From Zygaena filipendulae (taxonomy: Eukaryota > Arthropoda > Insecta > Lepidoptera > Zygaenidae), in assembly GCA_907165275.2 (NCBI GenBank), contig OU015655.1, forward strand, positions 5,716,501-5,780,500: 64,000 nucleotides of DNA, in the 5' to 3' direction. The notes under the pieces are model-generated. The model saw nothing but the letters and a program-made list of their open reading frames with translations, did not search any database and had not been told where the DNA came from. The position numbers and the translations under genes are program-made. Positions 11,330 to 23,600 of the stretch are shown here, piece after piece. Position 1 is the first letter of the stretch; every line of letters begins with the position of its first letter.

Positions 11330-11530
11330 GCTGGGCTGCGGGCGCGCGCGCCGCTCAGCCCGCCTCGTGCGGTAGTAACCGTAGTACGCTCCGTCCGAAC
11401 CACGGCTCATGGACGCAACGCAACACGCGCTGGAGTATCTATTTGAGTTTCGATCATTATACAATAATCTCGAAGTCAATCTGTCAGTCAGTGCCCAGTG
11501 AGGACGACTGAACACTCGCGCGCATGATCA
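11330..11530 (+). promoter_or_regulatory. CpG-rich block, likely promoter or 5' UTR of the oligopeptide transporter
   Basis: A conspicuously GC-rich stretch (GCGGGCGCGCGCGCCGCTCA and following) in AT-rich surroundings, 120-320 bases before the transporter ATG at 11647. It contains TCAGTCAGTG at about 11484-11493, resembling an arthropod Inr (TCAGT). No TATA box is visible at the right distance. The role is inferred from position and composition. Confidence 0.35.
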
Positions 11531-11646
11531 CGCGATTTGTATTATACTTAATAGTAATGTAAAAACATTCCAATATTTGCTGTTTTTTTTTCGTTAGTAC
11601 CTACTCATTATTTGAAGACTGTTTACTTGTTACTCAAAGCTCGACC

Positions 11647-14600
11647 ATGGAAGCCGGAACTGCAGAGGTTTGTATTGTATTCACTGAAATAACTTTTTGT
11701 TTGTAATTTGTTGCTAATAAGTAGGTAGGTAGTTGCATTGCGATTTATGCGACCTGCGAGTTTTTATGTTAATTTATTTCCAGTTAATATTATTATAGTA
11801 AGTATCTTGGTGATTAATGTTTACAGTACCTGTTTATAGACATATACAAGAATTTCTCGTTTAAATATAGTAGATTTATTACCTACTAACTGTCCCCCGC
11901 GTTCATTTAGGAGTTCCTGCGGGAACTCTAACAGCTAGTATACAGGGTGTCCCGTAAATCGACGTCAAGCCAGAACTGGGTTATAGGCTAATTCATAACT
12001 TAATACAAAAACGTAAAAAAATAATCTTAAAAAAAATGGTAATTTATAAAAATTTACACCCTGCGACGGTTCTTTAACTCCTGTTTCTACAAACCTTAAC
12101 TTTTTCAATTTTCTTCTTATTGTGTAATGCTGAATAGTGTTTCTGAAAACAACTGCTTAAAATTTAAGTTTTTGCCTATGAAGTTTTCAAAACTATTGCT
12201 TTCGTCATTTTTTAATGACTGTCAGGCATGGCAAAGATTTTAATATTTTTCTGTTAACAGCTGTTATGACTTAGCCTATCACCTGGTTCTCGCTTGACGT
12301 CGATTTACGGGACATCCTGTATGTGGTATGTTACCGTCAATGTGATAGGTACAGAGATTTGATTAATAATCTCCGGGCATTTTTAATAACTTCTAACAAA
12401 GCCAGTGAAAGTGAATAATTTTTTACATTAACTTTGCTGTGATACTTGTTGACTTCATAATTAATAAGATGCAGAGTACAAGTTTCTCCGTCCTTCAACG
12501 AGCCGCAATTAAGTTTTATTGCATCTCCCAAATTATATATAAGTAGATCATCATTAGCAAACTAAAACAAAAATACTTTTTTTATGTTGCTTGTTTCATT
12601 AGACACAAGTAGTATTTTTTTAAGATTATTGAATAATTTGTTTTAGTTTTAATTGTGTTGCAAATATAACTAATTTATGGCAGACAATTTATTTAAGTTG
12701 CCCAATGTTCATATTGCTGTGCAAATATATTGTGCTAAGTGCTAACTGCAATACATTAGGCTATTTCACGCAGCTAAAAACGTATAGTTGAACTTGTCTG
12801 ACATCTAATTGATCCTTTTACATAAATATTTTTCTTGTCGTGAAGTGCCTACTATAATGACTGTGATCAAACCCTAACCCACTCGCCTAGATAACGAATA
12901 CCAAAATATTACCGTTACTTTACAAACTGCTTTTGCAATTTTAAGATGCCATATAAAATGCAGTAGGATTAGTTTTCAACGCAGTTCATAAAGGAATGCG
13001 TTCACGCGATCCCCGGTTGTATTGCTTTCTCATAAGGGCTATATCAAAACTATGGATAATTATTAATTATGATTTAATAAGTGCCTACTTAAAAGGTACA
13101 ATTTGGATCAGAATTTCACAAACTTGCCTGGGTTTTTTTAAGTATTCCATTTATGATTTAACTTGATAACAGATTTTTGACAGTCGTCGGTAGATAGGTA
13201 GATATGTATACTTACAAGAAATAACACTATGTCGGGGGTCTCAGCAATTTCCATTACATAAATGGAATTCAATATTAAAATAATATTAAAATTAATCACG
13301 TCACTAATGATATTCCAAACAGTATCACTACATAAGTTCAAGGCTATTTAGAAACAGAAGGTGGTGTGGTTATTATACAAATTAATAAAATCACAACGAT
13401 TTGTAGGTACCTATCTACATATGTACTTGGGTACATGCAAATACTGTATAGTACTTATAATATGATCTGACGTCATTGCAGTCATAATAATTGATAACCC
13501 TACATGTGTTAATGGAACTCAACATTATACTCTTACGTATTCATCTACATTGTTAATGGATTTAGTAATTCCCCGCTCCCGCGCGGCCATTTTCTTAGTT
13601 TGGCCCGGCCGGCCGCACACGAAGGCCCTTATTCACTATGACCAAAACACGCCGCGCTAAGACGCCGCAAAATCTGTCTTTCCCTCGTAATCAAAGTAGT
13701 TTTACTCTGCAAAAAATCACAACGTTTCTTATGGCATCAAGAATAATAATTTTTAATATCTTAGCATCTAGAACGTTTGGAAATGCGTTTTTGGGACGTG
13801 CGTTATCGGCAAGAAATGTTGTTGGACATAGTGAATAAGGGCCCTGAGGCAGTATTTTTGAATCGTTCGAACTTTCGCACGCTGAATCGCGAATTCACAT
13901 GTCAATGCTCATACATTTTTATGCGTTCACATGCGAATCTTGCAATTCCGTGTGCGGAAAGTGATTCGAGCGATTAAAAAATACGGCAGGTCGATCGTGT
14001 GGTTTGCGTTCTTCGATGACCGATATCTCAAAGTTGTTAGATTCTAAATCGCACCGATTCGATTGCGATTGCAAATATTCGAGTAGGTACTCACCTATTA
14101 ATTATATTGTTACACGGCACACGCCTTAAGAGAACTATATATAGCATTGTGGTTTTGTGTTTGGTGTGTACCTAATTATATAAATTTTCCTCATCCATAG
14201 CTTTACATACATAAAAAATGAGTTTGATGCGAGTTTGTTCATTAATGATTATTGAGAAGTCACAATATCTCAAGCGGGATCCAAAATAAGAATTACCTAC
14301 TAAAATTTCTTCCTGAATCTAGGCAAACGCATATTCGTATCTACGCGTACCTACTACTAAATAGGTAGATACCTACTTACTACAGACGTGACAATGACAA
14401 ATTCAAAATCTCGCAGGCAGAGCCGCTGATAACATCTAGTCGCATAAGAGGTACAAAAATGTAAGGGAGTAGTCGCATGAACAATATTTAAGAGGATCGT
14501 TTCCATCCGAGACGCGTCGCGAGTAGGTATTTGCAAAAAGTCTATCTGTTTCATGCCGCTCTGCTACCGTGCGATGCGTGCGATAGAGAGACTTGCAGGA

Positions 14601-17600
14601 CCTAGAGGCGAGTGCCTAATTTTTCCTTCTGAAATATTGTTTCGGGCCAAACCTTTTCTACCCCCCTAAACCTTCACTAAATGAGACAATTTTGGTGTCA
14701 TTCGATTCAGTACACCTTAATCTAGGGCTGTACGTTTTTCTAATTTAGTAATTCAGTTTAGTTTAACTTTAATAAATTAAAAAACTAAAGGAAGATTTTT
14801 TGTAAAAAATATGGATATTGAGATGCTAATAACTTTTGTTATAAGCAATATTTCTTTAAAATCAAAACGTACAGCCCTAGTTATCCAATACATCAATAAC
14901 ATGTAAAAAAATCATCAAAATTGGTCTATGTTTAAGGGGAGATAAACGGTTTGGCTTTTTGTATGAAAATTTGCACGCACACGATCGTCTTAAGTTCATT
15001 TGCTTTTGAAAGTAAATGGTAGGTATACTTCGCTCTCACTTTTCAAGGTCCGGTGAAGATTTTTATAGTGTATGTAGGTACCTACCTACTCACAAAAATT
15101 TAAAGTAATGACCAAAATATTGAAACACTTTCTGAATTTTGTACAACACAAACACTTCTGAAGTTTTATTATTTAACATACTTAGTCATGAATTAAGCCG
15201 TTTTTATACAATACCTAATAGATACCTACTTATGTACTGCACCTATATTGAAAGGGTAGAATTCGTGTTTCTGTACATTGAACTCTTTTATCGCCCCCTC
15301 TGAATTTTTAGTTAATATTTTAACCAAACACAAAAAAAACTGTAGGTATTTAAAATTCTTTTCTGTCTATCTGTCTGTTCAGAAACTAACAGATGGAATA
15401 TCATGTGGTTTTCGCAAGTAGGTATATATTAAGTTTAGCTTGGAGCAACACTTATAAGCTTTGTTTCATTTAAATCGGATTTCGGGAAAAAAGTTGTGAT
15501 ATAAAAGCGTTTCACTGGGTGAAACTGCGGGGCACAGCTAGTAATAAAATAAGTAATTAAAAAAATACCTACCTAATGTCATAGTTATCTAGCGAGAAGA
15601 AAGTAATACATACATATAAGTTATACGCAAAGAGCAATCCTTATCTAAAATGCGATTCAATGTACCTAATTATGAACTACAAGTGTTTTAATAGCTAATA
15701 ATGATTATATTGGATTAGTAAATCTAAGCCCATGCATATCGACCCATATTTACTTAATAATTGTTGCTTCATTCACAATCTTGAATACCTCGTCATAAAT
15801 TCTCGACGAATAGGTACTTGAACTTAGATAACTACCACTAATAGTTGCTCCGCCCATTATACTAACTAACTCGTTTACCTGCTTATTTAATTTTAATGGT
15901 ACCGTGCAGTTAATAATTAATTATATTGATAAGTTGTTAATAGTGTAGGTAATTAATTACAAGCTGTACTAGACGAAATGTATAAAAAAAAAGTTTTCTA
16001 AAAGTTTTGTGAAATTTAGCATCGTTTCTAGTTTTTTTTTTCAAATATCCTCAAAAGGCGATGATTCTGATTAATTTTTTACACTGATGGTGATATATTA
16101 ATGACTGGAGTGTTCTGTAGGCTCAATCCTAACAATGAAATTGAGTTGTCGGTAAAAGAAAATATTGTGAAACCATATAAGCATGCATCGATCGTAGTAG
16201 GCACGTTGTAGTGCCCAACTGGTAGCCAGTAGCCACCGCCTTTTGAAAATCTGCGGCCAAACACTTACGTTATGTTCCGCCAGACTCACTTGAAGCCAGT
16301 TACCATCCCAGAGTAGGTGTACTTACTACATAATATCGTCACCATCAGGTGCGCTGTGATCCAACGCAAAATATAATAGAAAAAAAACTTCAAAGTCAGA
16401 CACGGTCGTAGTGTATAGTTTTTCCTCAATAAACGTAGATAGTAGATACGAGTATGTCGTGTTCAGAGCATAGAGTGGGCATGATAACAAGGTATAAAAA
16501 TCAAAATTCTATTTAGTCCGTCAGTTAGATAGTAAAAAAATAATAGACACGTATTTTTTGCTCTTTCTAATCATTGAAAAAATACTTAAATAAAACGCAC
16601 TAAAGTTTAGGCGCGGGAGGTCACGACGTCACAACTAAGTAGATATAAAGTGTACCTAGATGTGACGTTATACGGAATTACAACTCAATGTATCGCCGTT
16701 GTTTTGTTAATAAGTAATAACAAAAAAATTAAAACCGACTTCCAAAAACACAAAACTAAAAATCTAAAAATAAAAAGCTAAAAATAACAACATACCGATT
16801 TAATCCAAAAGACTAAAACACACGTAATATTATTATTGGTTTGTGCTACCACTAATCGGTTTGAATTCGGTGACAAGCCCGCTGGTGTCTGCCCACTTGG
16901 GTTGTCCTGTTCACAAAAAGCTGGTGGCGGGAGTCGACTTAGCCCATCTACCCCCTCCATATTTGGCTTGTCACCGACTTCATACCGATTAGTGGTAGCA
17001 CAAACCAATAATAATATTACGTGTGTTTTTGTCTTTTGGATTAAATCGGTATGTTGTTATTTTTAGCTTTTTATTTTTAGATTTTTAGTTTTGTGTTTTT
17101 GGAAGTCGGTTTTAATTTTTTTGTTAAAAATTTGTTTATTTCTCTCTTTTAAGTGACTTAGTTCGTAATTTCTCCAAGTTACAATAGCCTAATGTCAACT
17201 GCTCATCATCTTTTATAAAATATTGCTTTTCCCGACGCAGGGACGTTAATTGTTGAGGAGTTCTCCTATCAGTTCCACTTCACCATATACATTGTGACGA
17301 GCATTAATTGTTTAGAAACCATATTAAAGTTAACGAATCGGAATCTGTGAAATACCTATTATTTAGTAGTTCTGATGACCATCTGTGGTCTTCATCATCA
17401 GTTCCACTTCTTCAAATTTTGCTTTCAGAAAGCAAATAAACAATTTACTATAAAAAATCCAAAAATCGCTACAGGTGTACCTATAATTTTTGAAGAGTTC
17501 CCTCGATTTCTCCAAGATCCCATCATCAGATCTGGACTTGGTGGCAATGGGACCTAATTGGGAGTATACCCTTTCAAACAAAAAAATAATTTTTCAAATT

Positions 17601-20600
17601 GGTTCAACCGTCTTCGAGTAATCGGTGAACATACATAAAAAAAATACATACAATCGAACATAGAACCTCCTCCTTTTTGGAAGTCGGTTAAAAAAAGGAA
17701 AAATACCTGTCCAATATTTTTTATTACAATTTACGCATCATGCCTAGGCATTGATACCTAACTTTATGATGTGACCGACCATTTGCAACCATTTAATGAT
17801 AATTATGACCATATATAATAATATAAATCAACACGTGTTAGTTTATTAACACTTAGGTACTAGTAGTTTTAGTTTATTGTACCTATATAAATTAATTAAT
17901 ATTTCACTTCATGAAAAATATCATTGCTATAATTTGACCACAAAAGATACAATCTGTTCGATGGCACCCATGGCCATGGGTACCTACATGCTTTATTCAT
18001 AAACATATAAGTTTCACATACCCACTGGGGCACTGCAGGCACAGGCACAGGGCAGTGGCAAGTGCCTCCTTGTTAATTGCTTATTTAATTTTTGATCTTA
18101 GTGCGTAGTTATTTTATTTTCAACAAAAATACTTTAACCTAGATAGATTTGAATAGAACGAAATGTATATCTAATTTCCCACTTAACATGTCGTTGTATA
18201 GATCTAATTTTTGGCAGCACAAAAAGTGATATATCGGGTAGATAATGACGAACCACTTGAATACGCAACACATGACATACTTAACACCTTCTAACACGAT
18301 AACGCTAGATAATAAATAATCTGGATATGCATCGTATTTTTGAGAAAACTGACGTGTAGGTATAGCTGTATGAACTATAATACTATATCTAGCTGTTCTC
18401 TGCGGTTTTACCCCCGTTACTTTTGGAGTTTCTGTGCAGAATATTCCAGGATAAGCATTGTGTCCTTTTATGTATTTCTGACAACGTGTACACAAAACAT
18501 CATGAGATTGATGGGTTGAGTTGAGTAATTAAGACGTGAAAGGTAACAGACAGACAGAGCTGTTTTCGCGTTTATAACATTGATATGGATTATAATGAAA
18601 ATTAACTTACGAATGAACATAAAAATGATTTAATTTCATTTTCCTTTGATATTCCTGCCTATAATCTTTAGTATACCTAAATGCGAATGTGAGTATTTTT
18701 TTGTTTGTTTAATTGTTACGCTTTCACAGCTAACTACACAATACATCGTCATGAAAGTTTGCATACACATTGTCTGGAGTGCAGAAAAGTACATAGGGTA
18801 CCTACTTTATATTTGAAAATTACTGCAGGTGAAACCGCGGGGAACAGCAAATATATTTTATTTAAAAGAAAATATTATAAAGCTTCTGAAGAGGCTAAGC
18901 TGAAAACTTTTCTACTCACAAAGATTTGATTTGCTTCGGTCACTGGTCGCCAAAGACATTAGAAACGCCGTTCTGTCCCACTACTCTATATGCATCATGG
19001 TTGCAAAAGAGACGCAATAGAACACGGATATGAACGAGTATTACGAGAACTTAATATACAACGTGTTAATGAATTGACCAAAAACCTGACACACCCCATT
19101 TAAAAAAAAAAAAAAAAAAAATATGATTAAAAATATAAATTATGTCGAAAAAATTAATAGTCTAATAGTTAGTTATTCAACATTAGTTTGGAGGTGACCT
19201 ATCTACGAAATTTTAAGCGCTACGCCCGCGCTTACGTGTTAATGACCGACTCGATTTTTTTGCTACGGGCGGCGGACGCGCCGAATATTGTATTATCTCA
19301 AACCAAATAAAAACTAGATAGGCCATTATAGGCGGGTGGTGCGCCACGGTTGCAATAACAGTCGGAGCAAAGGCTCTACCTTTCTCAATGCTTCCTTTAC
19401 CAGCATCCGAATTATATATTCCACAATATTTCCAAAACAGTTAATTTCGTAAACATGACTAAGTGAAAACGCAACCAAATGGCGTCTAATACATTTCGTA
19501 ACATTAACGAATGTTTTTGTGCGGGATGAACGAACATCAGCCGGCGACACAGGCTTTCATCTGTTTTCATACTAAGCTGAGTTGATGCTCATTCTGTCTG
19601 TTCTGGGGCCCTAAGTCTGGGTATTTATGTACCTATCTGTTTAGTCGCGATAATGTTCAAACATTATTAAAAATAAAAAAATATATGTTATACCTTGATG
19701 TGCAAAAATCCGTCCAAAAAATATAGGAGCATCACTTCAAAAAAAGAAAAAAATTTAACCGAACCTCAAATTCAAGGACGTAACATATTCTATATCTATA
19801 CTTATAATAAAACTGTAGAGAGGCCAATTCTGTACATTGAATATATATTCAAAATTAATATTGGAGGATGAATGGTGATCGATACTGATGCCAAAAATGC
19901 AATCAGTAAATTTTTTCTCTGTCTGTCTGCCTGTCTGTCTGTATGTGCACGCATGGGTCAAAAACTACTGAAGGGATTTTAACCAAACTTGGTACGATTG
20001 TAGTCCATACTCCTGGGCAGGTTATAGGCTTTATAACATAACGCTAAGACACATAGGAACTGAGCAGTGACGATACATTTGAAGCAAGTCGGATGAAAAT
20101 GCGCTTTCAAGCTCTTATCCTCGCATACGTTTACTCTGCAATCACGCAAAAACGGCTGAACGGATTTGGATGAAATTTGGCATGCACGTTGTCAGGGGTA
20201 CAGAGAAGGACATAGGGTACTTTTTATCCCGGAATTCCCACGGGAACTCTGAAATTACCGCGGGTGAAACCGCGGGGCACTACTAAGTGCATAAATTGTC
20301 ACTATTCTTAGATTAGAACATAATATTTTATATGTCGTATTACCGACAACCTTTACCCTACAGAGGGATTCTCATTTAAATAATTGAAATTTATCAAATT
20401 TTGCTAATTAAATAGACAGGAATATAAAAATTATGCAACTCAATAGTAAAATCAATATTTTATCAAATTTAAATAATTAAATAAAAATATAAATTTAAAT
20501 AATGAAATAGCTATACATATTATATTGGATAATTATGAATTGGGTGCTGAATGATTATTATTAAATAAAATTAAATTAACGCAACATTAAATCAAAAATA

Positions 20601-23600
20601 AAAATTAATTAATTAAATAATAATTGGAAACACAGACTTCGACTGTTATTTAATTAACAATCAATTGGATTGTTGTGAATTATTGTTATAATATGCACCT
20701 ACTTATATTTTATATCTAATTACTTTCTTTGGTTGCATGTAACTATTATTACCTATTGTTATTGTAAATTTGCATGGAAAACGAGAAACAATAAAGGGCT
20801 TTATTATTTATTTATTTATTTATTATTACCGACAAATGACTAGGGATCAAGTTTGGACTTGTTTCTATTATTTATGCATGCTTGTTAGTTGTTACGGGAC
20901 TATTTAATCAAAGGTTGTTACTAATGCATTTTGCGTCCGCACAGACTAGTATGACCAAAACGCGTCGCGTTATGATAACGCGCCACCAAAATAGCTTTTC
21001 TCTCGTCCTCAAAGAAGTTTCACTTAAAAAAAAATACATTTACAACGTGTTTTATGGCATACAGAATATTAATTTCAAATACCTACTTTGCCGTCCGTCT
21101 GGAGCGTTTGGAATTTTGTTTTTTGGGACACACGTTTTGGGCAAGAAATGTTATTAGTCATGGTGAATAAGGGCTAAGTTGTGGCTCAAATTGATAATGT
21201 AGGTAATAATATTACGTGCATTTTTGTATTTCGGTGTAGTGCATATTTATATGTTTTGAAGGTGGTTTAATTATTTTGTGAAAATTTTGTTTATTTTTGC
21301 TTTTAAGTGGGTTTTAGAGTAATCAAAATTCATGACATGACATGACAATTTGACCATCTTGGGAATATAACCTTGAAACTAAAAAAAAATTCCAAATCCG
21401 TCCGTGATCGCGTAACAAACATACAAAATAAAAGAATATCAACCTACCTACAGTCGAATTGAGAACCTCCCCCTTTTTAGGAAGTCGGTTAAAAAGTTAA
21501 TACCTATATTTATTAAAACATCAATTTCTCATGGATCTGTAACAAATATTCAACCATAGGTACATAAACACGAATGTCCAATGACCATCAATAAAAAGGA
21601 GGTAAACTACACACAATTAAGTATTCTACTCACGGGACGAGAGTGTACCTTGACACAATTACTAGAGAATACAGTAACTCAGTATTTGATATAGTCTTTT
21701 TACCCATTTAAGCATAAAATATTCAGAAAAAAAACCTCGGTAGGTACTTTGGTAATTATAAACATTTAGACATAACTAACCTTTTATTCTAGTAAGCTAG
21801 CATAGGTCAAATTCCAAAGAAAACTATAAAAAATTATAAAATTTGTAGAAAATAGGTAGTGTTTTACCTCTTCCATACTAGAATACAATTGATATATTAT
21901 TATAAATAGTGATATCACGATTATACTACAAATCAGTAGATGTAAATTAAAGACAATCCAATACTTATACCTACCTAATAATATATCCTAAATGAGAATG
22001 TGAGTTTGTTTGTTTGTTTGTTTCGCTTTCACGCCTTAACGGCTCAACTGATTATCATTCTATTTTATATCCTGCACGTTGTCAGGAGTACAGAAAAGGA
22101 CAGGGTACTTTTATCCCGGAATTCCCGCGGAAACTTGGAAATTGCCGCAGCCAAAACCGTGGGGAATAGCTAGTAACTAGTATAATAATATGATTCCTTA
22201 TGACAACATTCAAAGACTAATAGAAATAAACTTGAAAGCGTAGAGCCAAACACTATTTTAATTTAGAAATTAAATCGAGCACGCAAAATCAATTCGTTAT
22301 CATGGACCTAACACTATTATGAGTTGTTGTATCAGAGCGTGAGGTGGCGTCATTGACATGATTATATAGCGAAACCTCAGAAGAATACGAAACTGTTCTT
22401 TTGCTCAATGATTCGTTTCATTCGTTACAATGTCTTTTAATTTTTTTTTAGTATAAACAGCCACGTAATGTAACATAGTTTCTCTGTGGTAGATTGAATA
22501 TATTAATTATTATGCAGTATGAGGTCTGTAAACTTTTTGACAGTGCGACCATACCTATGGTCCCGTTTTGGCAACATTTTACATGAAAATGTTTTTGGTG
22601 GGATTTAGGATTTCCTCTACTTTCAATCCGTCATCCGTCCCTCATACCAATAATTTGCTACATATTATTTTGATGATATAATATTGAGTTAAATAAGTAG
22701 GTGTATTCAAAATTATTATGAATGATGTATGTGTCTGTTTAATTCCAATTAACAAATCACCATTAATTCAAACGCATGCACCGATTGATGTGGCCTGTAG
22801 GTACCTCCATCCAGTATTGTAAGCCATGCCATGCCCGTGATACTATCACTATTGTAAAACTAGACAGTCAGTTTTTTCTATGTCACGATTATTTTGAAAC
22901 TTGTTTGAAACCAATGAACTATCGCTGTGTTCAAAAGTTCATTGCTTCCTTTAGCAGTTTTAGTTTTAGTATCTAGCTACCAGTTTTGTAAATTTGTCTT
23001 CCAATGTTTTGTTTATAGTATAATGTAGCGTTTTGTTCAGCTTTCAATGTAGGTAGGTAATAGCTCCCCAACCGTAGCTGGAATAGACGTAGGGATGCGT
23101 GCTACGACTTTAACTAACTTTAATTAACAGATAGGTGCCCCTTAACCAAGTTGACAATCTATAATAACGCAGAGAAAACTAAAGAACGGAAGCGTTATGT
23201 CACATGGTCACGCAAAGCTGGACCTTTGATTGGAGGATTTTACGTGACCACGTCTGCATAATATGAAGATTCAATTCTTAGTTTTCCATAGGTTAATAAT
23301 AATTGTAGATTATTATCAACTTGGCTAAGGGGGCTGATGTTATAAGAAGTAACTTAAGCTACTATTATCAGTTTCTGCGGGAATATAGAATTACTCGAGG
23401 TTATAACCTATTTTTATTGATGTTTATGTCTCTATTGGTGTTGCACAAGAGCGGTGTATTTTATAGACGTGAGATGTGATCGTAAAACGTAACTGGAGAT
23501 GCGCACGCGCGGGACTGCCTCTCTAATTTAGCACAATACCCGAAGCAGTCCTTACTAGTAACCGCCACTAATTAACCTTTTTAAGTACTTTGCTTTAGAA

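Larger units (their letters stand above)
16502..17740. mobile_element. MITE interrupted by a nested insertion
   Basis: The sequence at 16502-16712 matches the left and middle of the intact copy at 51285-51580 (ATTTAGTCCGTCAGTTAG, GACACGTATTTTTTG, TCACGACGTCAC, CAACTCAATGTATCGCCGTT). It resumes at about 17688 with GGAAAAATACCTGTCCAATA, matching the right part of the intact copy. The intervening roughly 970 bases are a different element, so the fold-back element inserted into this MITE. Confidence 0.75.

Noticed and set aside
16778..17066. Near-identical 76-residue ORFs on both strands (MVCATTNR...)
   Set aside because: They are two readings of the inverted arms of the 16718-17126 hairpin, not genes.
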